A DNA stretch of 64,000 nt from GCA-002726655 sp046582185 (GCA_046582185.1 JAYGEX010000039.1:124001-188000), one strand, 5' to 3'; positions 26,044 through 35,044 are shown, counted from the stretch's first letter. Program-made: numbers and translations. Notes: generated by a model from the sequence alone, not told the origin.

Positions 26044-26761
26044 AATACTTGGGATTGCCATCATCTTTTGTGCAAGCGCCTTTTGTACAATCAATATCTT
26101 TGCTGAAGACCTTTCTCCTATTGAAAAGAGTGCACTGTCTGAACAGAGCCTCCTTACTGTAGGCAGTGCAGATGCGAATGCCTTTACCGAAGAGCCAGCT
26201 GAATATTCGAGTAGACTCATCAGCTATCTGAATGGCATCTCTTCGTTGTCCGGCGACTTCGAACAAGTTACTCATAGCTCATGGAGCCCTTCATCAGACA
26301 TTTACAGGGGGCAGTTGTGGGTGGCCAGGCCACATTTATTTAGGGTAGATACATTCAGTCCTTCCGTGCAGACGCTTGTATCTGATGGTCAGGACTTCTG
26401 GACTTATGATGAGGACCTTGAACAGGTAATCGTAAGCAAGTTAAATAACGATCTTAGCCAGGTACCTCTGCTGTTATTCAGCAGTGACATTTCAGGACTT
26501 GAGAAGGCCTATGCCATCAGTGGGTATTCAGATGAAGTAAGCAATCATTTTGTGCTTGAACCGCTGTCTGAAACCAGCCTGTTCCGATCCCTGGTTCTGG
26601 TATTTCGTGATGGCAAGCCCATAACGATCAGTATCAATGCTACAACCGGACAGGTAACAACCATTGCATTGAGCAATACAATGATTAATGAAGATATTCC
26701 GGCAGAGCGCTTCGAATTTGTTGCACCGGAAAATGTAGACGTCATCGATGACCGGCAGTAA
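26027..26761 (+). CDS. lolA: LolA, outer-membrane lipoprotein carrier
   Basis: A 244-residue periplasmic chaperone that takes lipoproteins from LolCDE to LolB. It has a signal peptide (hydrophobic ILGIAIIFCASAF, cleavage near IFA/EDL), LNGISSLSGDFEQVTHS, GQLWVARPHLFRVDTFSP, LVSDGQDFWTYDEDLEQV and a C-terminal FEFVAPENVDVI. The ATG at 26027 lies inside ftsK, overlapping it by 17 bases, with AGGGAGG 9 bases upstream. A longer frame from 25931 would bury the signal peptide and is rejected. About 25 extra residues follow the signal peptide compared with E. coli. Confidence 0.92.
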   Translation: MNHLSKILGIAIIFCASAFCTINIFAEDLSPIEKSALSEQSLLTVGSADANAFTEEPAEYSSRLISYLNGISSLSGDFEQVTHSSWSPSSDIYRGQLWVARPHLFRVDTFSPSVQTLVSDGQDFWTYDEDLEQVIVSKLNNDLSQVPLLLFSSDISGLEKAYAISGYSDEVSNHFVLEPLSETSLFRSLVLVFRDGKPITISINATTGQVTTIALSNTMINEDIPAERFEFVAPENVDVIDDRQ

Positions 26762-26766
26762 GCGGT

Positions 26767-28134
26767 ATGACCTTATTTGATGACAGCTTTGGGGCGGAGC
26801 AAACCTATCAACCTCTCGCATCCAAAATGCGCCCCAGGACCCTGTCCGAATTTTCCGGACAGAAACATCTTCTAGGCGAGGGCAAACCCCTTCGGCTTGC
26901 CATTGAAACATCCAGCTTGCATTCGATGATCCTGTGGGGGCCGCCTGGCGTTGGCAAGACTACTTTGGCAAGAATGATATCGACTCTGTGTGATGTCCAC
27001 TTCCAATCCATATCTGCTGTCCTCGCAGGGGTAAAGGACATACGCGAGGCGATATCCATTGCACAACAGCATCGAGTTAGCACTGGCAGAAAAACCTTGT
27101 TATTTGTCGATGAAGCGCACCGATTCAATAAGGCGCAGCAGGATGCATTTTTACCTTATGTTGAGGATGGCACGGTCATCTTTGTGGGTGCAACTACCGA
27201 GAACCCATCATTTGAACTCAATAACGCGCTCCTCTCCAGGGCCAGAATTTATAAACTTCAGCCTCTCAACCAGGCTGAAATAGAAGAAGTGCTTGTTCGC
27301 GCTCTTGCCCATGCCGCGGGATTGAAAGATCGCGAAATTCGCTGCCAAGATGATGTCATTGCAACATTATCCCGTGCGGCTGACGGTGATGCGAGGCGAG
27401 CCTTGAATATTCTTGAAGTCGCAACAGACCTGGCGCTGGATAATAAAATTACTCATGAGATTGTTGAGGAAGTTTTGGGCGCTGACTTCCGAAGATTTGA
27501 CAAAGGTGGAGACATTTTTTATGAGCAGATCTCTGCGCTACACAAGTCAGTTCGAGGCTCCTCACCGGATGCATCACTATACTGGTTTGCACGCATGTTG
27601 GACGGAGGGTGCGATCCTCTCTACATTGCGCGTAGAGTTGTGAGAATGGCGTCCGAAGACATTGGCAATGCGGACCCACGGGCATTAGAAATTTCCTTGA
27701 ATGCCTGGGAAGTACAGGAACGCCTTGGTAGTCCGGAAGGGGAACTCGCCATCGCTCAGGCAATTGTCTATCTGGCCTCGGCAGCGAAGAGTAATGCCGT
27801 ATACGCCGCCTTTGGCGCCGCGATGAAGGATGCTCGAATGGGAACGTCCCTGGAAGTGCCAATGCATCTACGAAATGCGCCTACTAATATGATGAAGGAT
27901 ATGGGCTACGGAGACAGTTACCAATACGCGCACGATCATGACGGCGGCTTCGTACCTGGGGAATCCTATTTCCCGGAAGACTTGCGAGACCCTGTTTATT
28001 ATCATCCTGTGGAACGTGGCCTTGAGATCAAGATTCGCGAGAAACTTGAATATCTAAAGAAGGCCAATAAATCCAGCGACTTCCAGCGCTATCAACAAAA
28101 CCGGAACAAAGATTCAAGAGACCAGCAGCCATGA
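26767..28134 (+). CDS. rarA: RarA (MgsA), replication-associated recombination protein
   Basis: A 455-residue AAA+ clamp-loader-like ATPase acting at stalled forks. Walker A is GPPGVGKT (residues 58-65), Walker B LLFVDEAHRFNKAQQD, sensor 1 FVGATTENPSF, and the tetramerisation C-terminal half includes RMASEDIGNADPRALEI and NAPTNMMKDMGYG. It starts 5 bases after the lolA stop, and the ftsK-lolA-rarA order is standard in gammaproteobacteria. The C-terminal 25 residues are polar and poorly conserved. Confidence 0.96.
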   Translation: MTLFDDSFGAEQTYQPLASKMRPRTLSEFSGQKHLLGEGKPLRLAIETSSLHSMILWGPPGVGKTTLARMISTLCDVHFQSISAVLAGVKDIREAISIAQQHRVSTGRKTLLFVDEAHRFNKAQQDAFLPYVEDGTVIFVGATTENPSFELNNALLSRARIYKLQPLNQAEIEEVLVRALAHAAGLKDREIRCQDDVIATLSRAADGDARRALNILEVATDLALDNKITHEIVEEVLGADFRRFDKGGDIFYEQISALHKSVRGSSPDASLYWFARMLDGGCDPLYIARRVVRMASEDIGNADPRALEISLNAWEVQERLGSPEGELAIAQAIVYLASAAKSNAVYAAFGAAMKDARMGTSLEVPMHLRNAPTNMMKDMGYGDSYQYAHDHDGGFVPGESYFPEDLRDPVYYHPVERGLEIKIREKLEYLKKANKSSDFQRYQQNRNKDSRDQQP

Positions 28135-28508
28135 GTGAGCTCATCGCTATCGCCGTGGGTGGAGCATTGGGTGCTTTGTCCCGCTATTGGCTTACTGAAT
28201 TTGCGAACGTGATTTTCGGAACGGATTTCCCCTATGGTATATTGATTATCAACATCACGGGGTCGTTTGCCATCGGGCTTGTATTCATCATGGTCGTTGA
28301 ACGTGACTTGTTTCCAGTAGTCCTCAGCGCCGGGCTTATGGTTGGCTTTCTTGGGGCATTTACGACCTTCTCGACCTTCTCCATTCAGGCGGTGGGACTG
28401 ATTGAAACGGAACGATTCATTGCCGCAGTCCTTTATATTATTGGCAGCGTTGTACTTTGTATTGTTGCTGCGGCCGCTGGCGTGTTCATCGCCCGCTTAC
28501 TTCCTTAG
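28131..28508 (+). CDS. crcB: CrcB (Fluc), fluoride channel
   Basis: A 125-residue protein with four membrane segments, a dual-topology fluoride exporter. Family motifs: GGALGALSRYW, NITGSFAIGLVFI and GFLGAFTTFSTFS, the last carrying the phenylalanines and Thr/Ser of the ion path. ATGA at 28131-28134 couples it to rarA. No fluoride riboswitch is seen, as expected for a gene inside an operon. Only one crcB copy is visible here. Confidence 0.94.
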   Translation: MSELIAIAVGGALGALSRYWLTEFANVIFGTDFPYGILIINITGSFAIGLVFIMVVERDLFPVVLSAGLMVGFLGAFTTFSTFSIQAVGLIETERFIAAVLYIIGSVVLCIVAAAAGVFIARLLP

Positions 28509-28715
28509 AACAGCAATCAATGCAGGATGCGCTTGTTGCTGCTGGCCCGGATCTGGCAACATAGTCTGGCAGCAATGAATTCAGGAATGAGCTCTGGTAC
28601 TATTGCGCCCGCAAAGATTGTCGCCAGGCTGGAATACTGCTCACTAACTGCCTGAATGAGCCGGGAAAAACGATTAATCCATAATGCTTATCAATGACAC
28701 AACGAATTTATCACA

Positions 28716-29993
28716 ATGCTTGATCCAAAATTAATCAGAAACGACCTTGATGCAATCGCCAAACGATTGAGGGTAAAAGGATTTGAACTGGATGTTTCAG
28801 CGATATCGTCGCTTGAAGCCAAGCGCAAGGAAACTCAAGTGAAGAGTGAGGCTTTGCAGGCCGAGCGTAATACCAGCTCAAAGTCGATTGGACAGGCCAA
28901 GGAACGTGGCGAGGATATTCAACCTTTGCTTGCGCAAGTTTCATCGCTGGGTGATCAGCTGGATGCAGAGAAGTCTCGCTTGGAGGGGCTGCAGGAAGCA
29001 CTTAATGAAATTCTGTGGGCCATTCCTAATATACCCGACGATTCCGTACCAGCAGGAGCCAGTGAAGATGATAATGTCGAAATTCGCACCTGGGGCGACC
29101 CAACCGAATTCCAGTTTGAACCGAAAGACCACGTTGATCTAACGGAATCTAACAAGCTGATGGATTTCAAGGCGGGCGTTAAAATTGCCGGTTCACGCTT
29201 TGTCGCCCTACACGGTGATCTGGCGCGAATGCACCGTGCATTGATTCAGTTTATGTTGGATGTACATACGCAAGAGCATGGCTACGAAGAAGTTTATGTG
29301 CCTTATATGGTCAACAGGCAATCCCTGTTAGGCACAGGTCAATTGCCAAAATTTGAAGAGGACTTGTTCAAGGTAAATGATGAGCGAGATCTTTATCTTA
29401 TTCCAACTGCAGAAGTCCCTGTCACAAATCTTGTCCGCGATGAAATTGTCCCTGGGGAGGCCATGCCACTTAAGTTTGTCTGCCATAGTCCTTGCTTCCG
29501 GAGTGAAGCAGGGAGCTATGGTAGAGATACCAGAGGCATGATCAGGCAGCATCAATTCGAAAAAATTGAGCTGGTTCAAATGGTACGCCCAGAAGACTCA
29601 ACGCAAGCTCATGAAGCCCTGACCCTGCATGCGGAAGCAATATTGCAAAAACTCGGCCTACCTTATCGCGTCGTGAATCTCTGTGGAGGCGATCTGGGGT
29701 TTGCGGCTGCGCGTACCTATGATCTTGAAGTTTGGCTGCCAGGCCAGAACCAATATCGTGAAATATCTTCCTGCAGTAACTTCCGTGATTTTCAGGCACG
29801 ACGCCTGCAGGCGCGGTGGCGAAATTCAGAGACAGGTAAGCCTGAATTACTGCACACGCTAAATGGTTCAGCACTTGCGGTTGGCCGTACCCTGGTTGCT
29901 ATTCTCGAAAACTACCAACAGGCCGACGGCAGCGTTACTGTTCCCCAGAGTTTGCAGCCCTACATGGGTGGCGTTACCAGAATTGAAGCCTGA
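28716..29993 (+). CDS. serS: Seryl-tRNA synthetase
   Basis: A 425-residue class II synthetase. The N-terminal coiled-coil arm spans about residues 25-105. Motif 2 is CHSPCFRSEAGSYGRDTRGMIR with FEKIELVQ, and motif 3 is HTLNGSALAVGRTLVAILENYQ. TAEVPVTNL binds serine. It charges tRNA-Ser, one of which is encoded 3 kb downstream. A 207-base gap before it probably holds its own promoter. It converges on tusE with one base between the stop codons. Confidence 0.98.
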   Translation: MLDPKLIRNDLDAIAKRLRVKGFELDVSAISSLEAKRKETQVKSEALQAERNTSSKSIGQAKERGEDIQPLLAQVSSLGDQLDAEKSRLEGLQEALNEILWAIPNIPDDSVPAGASEDDNVEIRTWGDPTEFQFEPKDHVDLTESNKLMDFKAGVKIAGSRFVALHGDLARMHRALIQFMLDVHTQEHGYEEVYVPYMVNRQSLLGTGQLPKFEEDLFKVNDERDLYLIPTAEVPVTNLVRDEIVPGEAMPLKFVCHSPCFRSEAGSYGRDTRGMIRQHQFEKIELVQMVRPEDSTQAHEALTLHAEAILQKLGLPYRVVNLCGGDLGFAAARTYDLEVWLPGQNQYREISSCSNFRDFQARRLQARWRNSETGKPELLHTLNGSALAVGRTLVAILENYQQADGSVTVPQSLQPYMGGVTRIEA

Positions 29994-29994
29994 A

Positions 29995-30300
29995 TCAGTC
30001 GCAATTTGCGGGCTTGGGCAGGCCCGCAATCTTGCTAACAAGTTTGGCGGGTTTGCCCGAAAACAAACCCATTAGATAGATGCTGGTTCCTTTGGATTCA
30101 CCCAGCTCTTCTTTTACCAGCTTGACCAGCACTCGCGTTACCGGTGATATTCCATATTGGTGATAATAAGCCCGGACCAGATTGATAATTTCCCAGTGCG
30201 CGTCGGTCAGTTGAATTTGATCATTACTTGCGAGCTGGGTGCCATGCTCTTGTGTCCAGTCTCGAAAATCTCTTAGGAAGCCATCTTTGTCCAGATTCAT
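29995..30300 (-). CDS. tusE: TusE (DsrC family), last sulfur relay protein
   Basis: A 101-residue DsrC-like protein. The persulfide-carrying cysteine is the second-last residue (PANCD), as in TusE. Other motifs: DGFLRDFRDWTQEHG, LTDAHWEIINLVRAYYHQYGISP, and a Gly-Lys-Pro near the end. It accepts sulfur from TusBCD and gives it to MnmA. It is the last gene of the tusDCBE operon, 6 bases after tusB. Confidence 0.94.
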   Translation of the reverse strand: MNLDKDGFLRDFRDWTQEHGTQLASNDQIQLTDAHWEIINLVRAYYHQYGISPVTRVLVKLVKEELGESKGTSIYLMGLFSGKPAKLVSKIAGLPKPANCD

Positions 30301-30306
30301 AATTGT

Positions 30307-30576
30307 CTAGAACCAACTTGAGATGGAATTGGCATCGCAGCAACTGAGCACCAGAGCCTCGTACGAAATACGCGGAATTGACGAATGGATTCTTTTTTCA
30401 AGCCCGCGGGATTGTACATCCGCTGCAAGTACCTGGATCCTAGCTGTTGGTAAGCTAAGGTCTCTACCGAGAAGACAATAAGTGCCATCCTCGATGAAGA
30501 TAACTGCATCGTCGCTCATGATGATGCTGCGACAAGTTTCAAATGCTGATGGTTTATTAAAAATATGCAAAGTCAT
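30307..30576 (-). CDS. tusB: TusB (DsrH family) sulfur relay subunit
   Basis: An 89-residue protein of the DsrH/TusB family, recognised mainly by position and by MTLHIFNKPSAF near the start and DDAVIFIEDGTYCLL, plus a terminal Trp (SSWF). It forms the TusBCD heterohexamer. The ATG overlaps the tusC TAA by one base. The sequence is divergent, so the assignment leans on operon context. Confidence 0.85.
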   Translation of the reverse strand: MTLHIFNKPSAFETCRSIIMSDDAVIFIEDGTYCLLGRDLSLPTARIQVLAADVQSRGLEKRIHSSIPRISYEALVLSCCDANSISSWF

Positions 30577-30938
30577 TAGAAGTTCAGAATGGCCTCACTA
30601 TTTGCGATCATTTCTGCAATTTCATCATTGCCTAATGCTTCTACGTCGATAACAAGGTCCGAAACTGACAAGCCAAACTTATCAAGATGCTCCTCGCTGC
30701 AGTAAATTTTACTCACGCCATAATCTGCCAGGGCACCAAATGTGCGTGAAAAGTTCTTCTGCCCGATCTGGCTTGTGTCTTGCTCACTCAGCAGTTGCAG
30801 AATGCCTTCACCAAGGAAGAGGGCTGTGCAATCTGCAAATGCCGAACCCATGAGAAGTGCATCAAGACCCTCTTGGGCATTTATCGTGCCGTGCGGCGCA
30901 CTGGTATGGATAAAGAGTAACTGAGTCTGCTCAGGCAC
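30576..30938 (-). CDS. tusC: TusC (DsrF family) sulfur relay subunit
   Basis: A 120-residue DsrE/F-fold protein with SAPHGTINAQEGLDALLMGSAF, the family's N-terminal helix-loop, and ALFLGEGILQLL. It is part of TusBCD. The start overlaps tusD by 8 bases and its stop overlaps tusB by one, as expected for a tightly coupled operon. Length and order match E. coli tusC. Confidence 0.9.
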   Translation of the reverse strand: MPEQTQLLFIHTSAPHGTINAQEGLDALLMGSAFADCTALFLGEGILQLLSEQDTSQIGQKNFSRTFGALADYGVSKIYCSEEHLDKFGLSVSDLVIDVEALGNDEIAEMIANSEAILNF

Positions 30939-31323
30939 CGAAAGTCACCAGTCGGTCTGAATTCAGGCCTGCGTCAATGAGTTGTCCAAGCCCGGAAATT
31001 GTAAATGCGCTATCAAGGCTGGCGCTACTTTTTTCATACCTGTCTGCCTCAGCATTATCCAGTACACCCCGTCGCAGAGCAGAAGCAATACAGACGATCA
31101 ACTCGACATCATTTTCACCCGCAAACTCGGACCACATTTTGCGAATGTCTGGTTCGTCTTGTGGTGGTGCTATTGCAGTATTTCCACAGTGGACGCCATC
31201 CTGGTAGAAGAATACGCGAACGATTTCGTGTCCTTGTTCAAGCAAGGCCCTGGCAAAATATATTGCCGTGAGCGGCGCCTGGGAAGAATAGGGTGCCCCT
31301 TGAATAACGATGGAAAATTTCAT
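30931..31323 (-). CDS. tusD: TusD (DsrE family) sulfurtransferase subunit
   Basis: A 130-residue DsrE-family protein and first gene of tusDCBE. The active cysteine is Cys78 in ELIVCIASALRRGVLD, the same residue number as in E. coli TusD. VFFYQDGVHCGN and an N-terminal VIQGAPYSSQAPLTAIYFARALL complete the family pattern. It takes persulfide sulfur from TusA and passes it to TusE. A TusA gene is not in this window. Confidence 0.94.
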   Translation of the reverse strand: MKFSIVIQGAPYSSQAPLTAIYFARALLEQGHEIVRVFFYQDGVHCGNTAIAPPQDEPDIRKMWSEFAGENDVELIVCIASALRRGVLDNAEADRYEKSSASLDSAFTISGLGQLIDAGLNSDRLVTFGA

Positions 31324-31401
31324 GATCTTATATCAAAAGTCTTCAATAAAAGGGCTTCGACCAAAAGTATATACTCACAGAATTCGGGAGCGCAAAAAAA
31401 G

Positions 31402-31436
31402 AAAAGCCCCGGTGTGATTCTCACACCGGGGCTTTT
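31402..31436 (-). terminator. Intrinsic terminator of yccA
   Basis: A perfect 16-base-pair stem (31402-31417 with 31421-31436) around a TTC loop, including CCCCGGTGTGA. On the minus strand the stem is followed by CTTTTTTTG, a proper U-tract, 14 bases after the yccA stop. It would insulate tusDCBE from yccA read-through. This is the clearest intrinsic terminator in the window. Confidence 0.9.
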
Positions 31437-31450
31437 TGTTTTCGCCAGAA

Positions 31451-32122
31451 TTAATCGTCACCACCAAATATACCGACCAGATGCAGGATGCTGACGAACA
31501 TATTGTAGATATCCAAGTAGAGGGCGATTGTAGCCAACAGGTAGTTGGTTTCACCGCCATTCAATATACGGCTGGTATCGTAAAGAATAAACCCGGACAT
31601 AAGCAGAACAATTGCTGCCGACAAGGCCAGGTGTAAGCCTGAAATATTGTAGCCAAGCATACCGCCGACAAACATTAACAGCATTGAGCCCAAGACCACC
31701 CATAGCCCGGTCATCAGGAACCCCGACATATAGGAGAAATCCTTTCCCGATACCAGTACATAGCCCGATAAGGAAAAGAAAACGATTCCAGTCAGGCCAA
31801 GTGCTGTAAGAACAATCTCAGGGCCATTAACCATATACATGCTCAATACAGGACCAAGCGTGAAGCCCATAAATCCGGTAAAGGCAAAGACCATCAGGAT
31901 GCCCCATGAACTGTTCTTCAGTTTATGAACGCCATAAAGCAGAGCCAGCATAGGGATAATTGAAAGTAGGCCAAAGTGTGGCGCATTAATCGCCATTGAA
32001 ACGCCTGCCATTGCTGCACTGAAGAGCAATGTCATGGACAGCAACATATATGTGTTGCGCAGAACCTTGTTGGTTGAAATGACCGCGTGGCCGCGATCTG
32101 CTACAAATTGTGCATCAGCCAT
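31451..32122 (-). CDS. yccA: YccA-like Bax inhibitor-1 family membrane protein
   Basis: A 223-residue protein with seven hydrophobic segments and the BI-1 signature near the end (ILYDTSRILNGGETNYLLATIALYLDIYN). E. coli YccA binds and modulates the FtsH protease, and other members conduct ions, so the function here is inferred. It lies next to tusDCBE as in Pseudomonas, and ends in a strong terminator. The start at 32122 has a run AAAAATATCTCC complement upstream that reads GGAGATA on the coding strand, a good ribosome site. Confidence 0.88.
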   Translation of the reverse strand: MADAQFVADRGHAVISTNKVLRNTYMLLSMTLLFSAAMAGVSMAINAPHFGLLSIIPMLALLYGVHKLKNSSWGILMVFAFTGFMGFTLGPVLSMYMVNGPEIVLTALGLTGIVFFSLSGYVLVSGKDFSYMSGFLMTGLWVVLGSMLLMFVGGMLGYNISGLHLALSAAIVLLMSGFILYDTSRILNGGETNYLLATIALYLDIYNMFVSILHLVGIFGGDD

Positions 32123-32392
32123 AAAAAATATCTCCGTTAATCGATAACTGAATTATAATACAAAAAGTTTACTTTATGCCCACCTAAAATCAAGCTAAAG
32201 CCCGCGTTACCGGTCTTGTTAAAGGTATGATATCCAATACCTCAGCCATTTTGACTGTCAGTTACCGAGTAAATTCCTTATTACCTATATGCGGCAGTCT
32301 CACGCTCATTCAAGGGCGATGAGTGTGTAGGTATTTGGCGCACACTTATACAAATCACGTAAAATACAGTCATTTAGATGAAAAGAGCTTCG

Positions 32393-32914
32393 ATGAACAG
32401 AATAATAACAACAATCATCCTGCTGGCATTGAGCCAGGGGGCGTTTTCAACCGATGTTGCTATCCGTGCGGCAGAAATCGTGGGCTTTGGTGTATTTGAT
32501 GCGACCAGAACAGTAACGCGTCGGGGGTTCTCTTCGCGTTCTATGGGGAAAGACGACGTCAGTGGTATCAGATTTGTGGAATATACTAATAAAATTAGTG
32601 CGAAAAGAGGCCTGAACTTCGGTTTTCAATATGTCATAAACAGTACTCCCAAGGGTAAGCCCATCAAGGTGACATCGGTCATTATCTTTCCTGAAGGCGG
32701 AATTCCACATCCAAAGGGACGTGTTTACACGGAATCTCGTGACGCTCATGAAGTGATTATCGGTAGAAAAGCACTACACGGTTATGGTTTTGATGAGGAC
32801 TGGGAAATGGTTCCGGGCACGTGGATCTTTGAGCTTTGGCACAGAGAAGCGCGCCTCATCAAGAAGACCTTCTACGTTACCGTTGGCGATACCGAAGCAA
32901 AGGAAGATGATTGA
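32393..32914 (+). CDS. Exported DUF3859-like protein
   Basis: About 173 residues with an N-terminal signal peptide (IITTIILLALSQGAFS). The body resembles DUF3859: GIRFVEYTNKISAKRGLNFGFQY, then GKPIKVTSVIIFPEGGIPHP, and YGFDEDWEMVPGTWIFELWH near the end. Function of the family is unknown; a periplasmic location is inferred. The frame begins at 32378, five codons earlier. I prefer the ATG at 32393 because AAGAG lies just before it and the signal peptide starts there, but either is possible. Confidence 0.7.
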   Translation: MNRIITTIILLALSQGAFSTDVAIRAAEIVGFGVFDATRTVTRRGFSSRSMGKDDVSGIRFVEYTNKISAKRGLNFGFQYVINSTPKGKPIKVTSVIIFPEGGIPHPKGRVYTESRDAHEVIIGRKALHGYGFDEDWEMVPGTWIFELWHREARLIKKTFYVTVGDTEAKEDD

Positions 32915-32957
32915 GCGGCGTAAAAAAAATTGCTCAAGACTTCTTTCCACAACAGGC

Positions 32958-32986
32958 TTAACAACGGCCATCCAATCAAGTATATT
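32958..32986 (+). promoter_or_regulatory. Probable sigma-70 promoter for tRNA-Ser
   Basis: TTAACA (32958-32963), 17 bases, then TATATT (32981-32986), each five of six with consensus. A GC-rich discriminator (GCGCACCC) follows, common at stable RNA promoters. The mature tRNA would begin about 64 bases after the expected start site. Confidence 0.5.
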
Positions 32987-33055
32987 GCGCACCCTCGGAC
33001 GTCGAAACGCTTTTAAGTAAAAGCACGTAAATACATTTACGTAGACGCAATCTCT

Positions 33056-33145
<90 letters not shown>

Positions 33146-33460
33146 ACTCGCTTGTAATACCCCATACAAAACAATTACTTACGATTGATTGTTACTTTAA
33201 ACCCTCATAAGTACCCGCATTGGTACCCAATATTTTTTAGGACTTAAACAGCTACCTGTTGAATTGCATCCAAAACTGACCCACTTAGCCCCCTAATTTG
33301 CATCGAATATTGACCCACGTATAACTCATTCCTGCTGAAGATAAGCAGGAGTAACCTGGGGTATTCCTATCCAGATACCTCTATAGAAGTACCTCTATCT
33401 CAGTCTTGCCAGATTGAAAATTCTGGTTTAGGAGACGCGCACCAAGGACAAGGTGATATA
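33146..33460. other. Gene-free gap downstream of tRNA-Ser
   Basis: No gene is seen in these 315 bases. They contain a 21-base sequence also present at 53379 (33164-33184), a pair of 21-base direct repeats ending in TGACCCAC (33264-33284, 33298-33318), and a small hairpin CCTGCTG/CAGCAGG-like with an AGCAGGAG run (33331-33352). Together they suggest remnants of integrated DNA beside a tRNA gene. Confidence 0.45.
33264..33352 (+). mobile_element. Possible remnant of an IS21-like element end
   Basis: Two copies of TTGCATCnAAnAnTGACCCAC, 18 of 21 bases identical, lie 34 bases apart, followed by a short inverted repeat and AGCAGGAG. From memory, IS21-family ends carry repeated motifs of the TGACCCAC type and an istA ribosome site after a short hairpin. 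No istA or istB frame follows, so at most an end is left. This is pattern matching without a database search. Confidence 0.35.
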
Positions 33461-34555
33461 TCAGGCAATGATTCCTTCTCTGGCCATACCCTGCATATCT
33501 TCCAGTGAAAGCCCAAGTTCGGAAAGGATTTCAACTGTATGTTGGCCAATTTCCGGGGAGTGGGAACGCATTGTAAATGGCGTATTGGAAAACTGCATCG
33601 GTGGTCTGGGGTGTAACATTTCACCGCCTCTTGGATGATTCGTGACCATTAATGTTTTCGAGGCGATAACTTGCGGGTCGCTGCTTACTTCTGAGCGCTG
33701 ATTTGCTCTTGCGACCGGAATGTCATTCTGGGAAAAGAGCTCAATAAGTTCATCGGTCGAGTAAGAGGAACAATCGGCGCCTAATCTATGTGAGACTATT
33801 GCGCCATCATTGGCCTCACTAATTTCATACATGTCCGCAAGATCACCTGCTAATTGAACATCATCACCCTGGAAGGTGTAGTTCCACATAAGGTCCGGCC
33901 AGTTGAAATAGACAGCGGTATCCAGCATAGAGAGCTTCAGGTGTTGCCCTCCGGCACCATTTGCTCTTGCGAACAGGGCGGCGGTAATCCCCTGTGCAGC
34001 TGTTAGTGCAGTCACCTTATCGTAGATGATGGTGCGAACCATCTTTTTACCCTGAGTTTCTGACTGGGCATCGGTTGCACCACTAATACCCTGGATAACG
34101 TAGTCATAGACCTTCTGGTCAGCATAAGGGCCTACGTCCCCCATACCACTAATTGATGTATAGATTAGCTCGGGATTAATCTCACGGAGATTCTCATATC
34201 CGAGGCCGAGCTTCTCCAGTTTGCCGGGCCTGTAGTTCTGCAACAGCACATCAGCGGTCTCGGCGAGCTTTAGCACCAGGTCTTTTCCTGATGGGTGCTT
34301 CAGGTTGATGGCAATTGATCGTTTATTGCGATTGATGACAGAAAAGATCGCGCTAAGACCGTTGCGGCTCGCCCCTAGATAGCGAACACCATCGCCACGA
34401 TGGGGTGGTTCAATTTTGATAACGTCTGCGCCCTGGTCCGCAAGTACCACGGCGGCCATTGGCCCTGAAACAACCGCGGATAAATCGAGGATCCTGACTC
34501 CATTCAGGGGGCCGGTGGAAGTACTGGCTTCTGCATTCTGCTCATCATCCGGCAT
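33461..34555 (-). CDS. CaiB/BaiF family CoA transferase
   Basis: A 364-residue family III CoA transferase that moves CoA between carboxylic acids. Motifs: LNGVRILDLSAVVSGPMAAVVLADQGADVIKIEPP at the N-terminus, LLQNYRPGKLEKLGLGYE, and YTSISGMGDVGPYADQKVYDYVIQG, where the aspartate (about Asp151) is the likely acyl carrier. It is a little shorter than the typical 390-400 residues, mainly in the C-terminal half. Acid partners are unknown. With glutaryl-CoA dehydrogenase 3 kb away, a glutarate-type acid is possible. It follows the PilZ gene by 23 bases. Confidence 0.88.
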   Translation of the reverse strand: MPDDEQNAEASTSTGPLNGVRILDLSAVVSGPMAAVVLADQGADVIKIEPPHRGDGVRYLGASRNGLSAIFSVINRNKRSIAINLKHPSGKDLVLKLAETADVLLQNYRPGKLEKLGLGYENLREINPELIYTSISGMGDVGPYADQKVYDYVIQGISGATDAQSETQGKKMVRTIIYDKVTALTAAQGITAALFARANGAGGQHLKLSMLDTAVYFNWPDLMWNYTFQGDDVQLAGDLADMYEISEANDGAIVSHRLGADCSSYSTDELIELFSQNDIPVARANQRSEVSSDPQVIASKTLMVTNHPRGGEMLHPRPPMQFSNTPFTMRSHSPEIGQHTVEILSELGLSLEDMQGMAREGIIA

Positions 34556-34578
34556 CGTTGCTTAAACCTGGTCTCAAT

Positions 34579-34926
34579 TTAAGTTTCAAACAGATTTTCG
34601 AACTGGGCAACCCATGCTTCAAGATCAGTGCTTTCTTCGTCGGAGAGCAGAACACCCATGTAACATTCGTCATCCCCGGGCTTGGCCCAACGGACTTCAC
34701 CTCGTAGCAGATACATGGCAAACGGATCGCCGATACCAATGGTGATGTTTAACTTTGTCTTGGTGGGCAATGTCCTGTCAGTCTTCAGCTGCAGCCCATG
34801 GCTCGAAAAATCTAGCGCTTCGCAGGCGACGGAAACACCTACCATATCGGGGTCTTCGTCACATTCATGAACGTGGACAAAAAACCTGATCTGGTGTTCA
34901 ACACGGGGTTCGCTTCTATTATCCAT
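34579..34926 (-). CDS. PilZ-domain protein
   Basis: A 115-residue single PilZ domain. The c-di-GMP motifs are both present: RxxxR-like RSEPRVEHQIRF at the N-terminus and D-x-S-x-x-G in ALDFSSHGLQL. A conserved GEVRWAKPGDDECYMGVLL strand follows. It probably senses c-di-GMP; its target is unknown. It is read toward the CoA transferase with only 23 bases between, so the two may share a transcript without an obvious functional link. Confidence 0.85.
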   Translation of the reverse strand: MDNRSEPRVEHQIRFFVHVHECDEDPDMVGVSVACEALDFSSHGLQLKTDRTLPTKTKLNITIGIGDPFAMYLLRGEVRWAKPGDDECYMGVLLSDEESTDLEAWVAQFENLFET

Positions 34927-35044
34927 TTTTGTCTCTAATCGTCCCTTTACTCGACACCTTGATCATAAAGAGGCCAGGGTCCGACTTCAACTTGCAACGA
35001 ATACTTGATATTAAATATGAATGCCTGAAATGTCCGCGAAATGC

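Noticed and set aside
28131..28508. Fluoride riboswitch for crcB
   Set aside because: crcB overlaps rarA, leaving no leader; no riboswitch pattern was seen before the operon.
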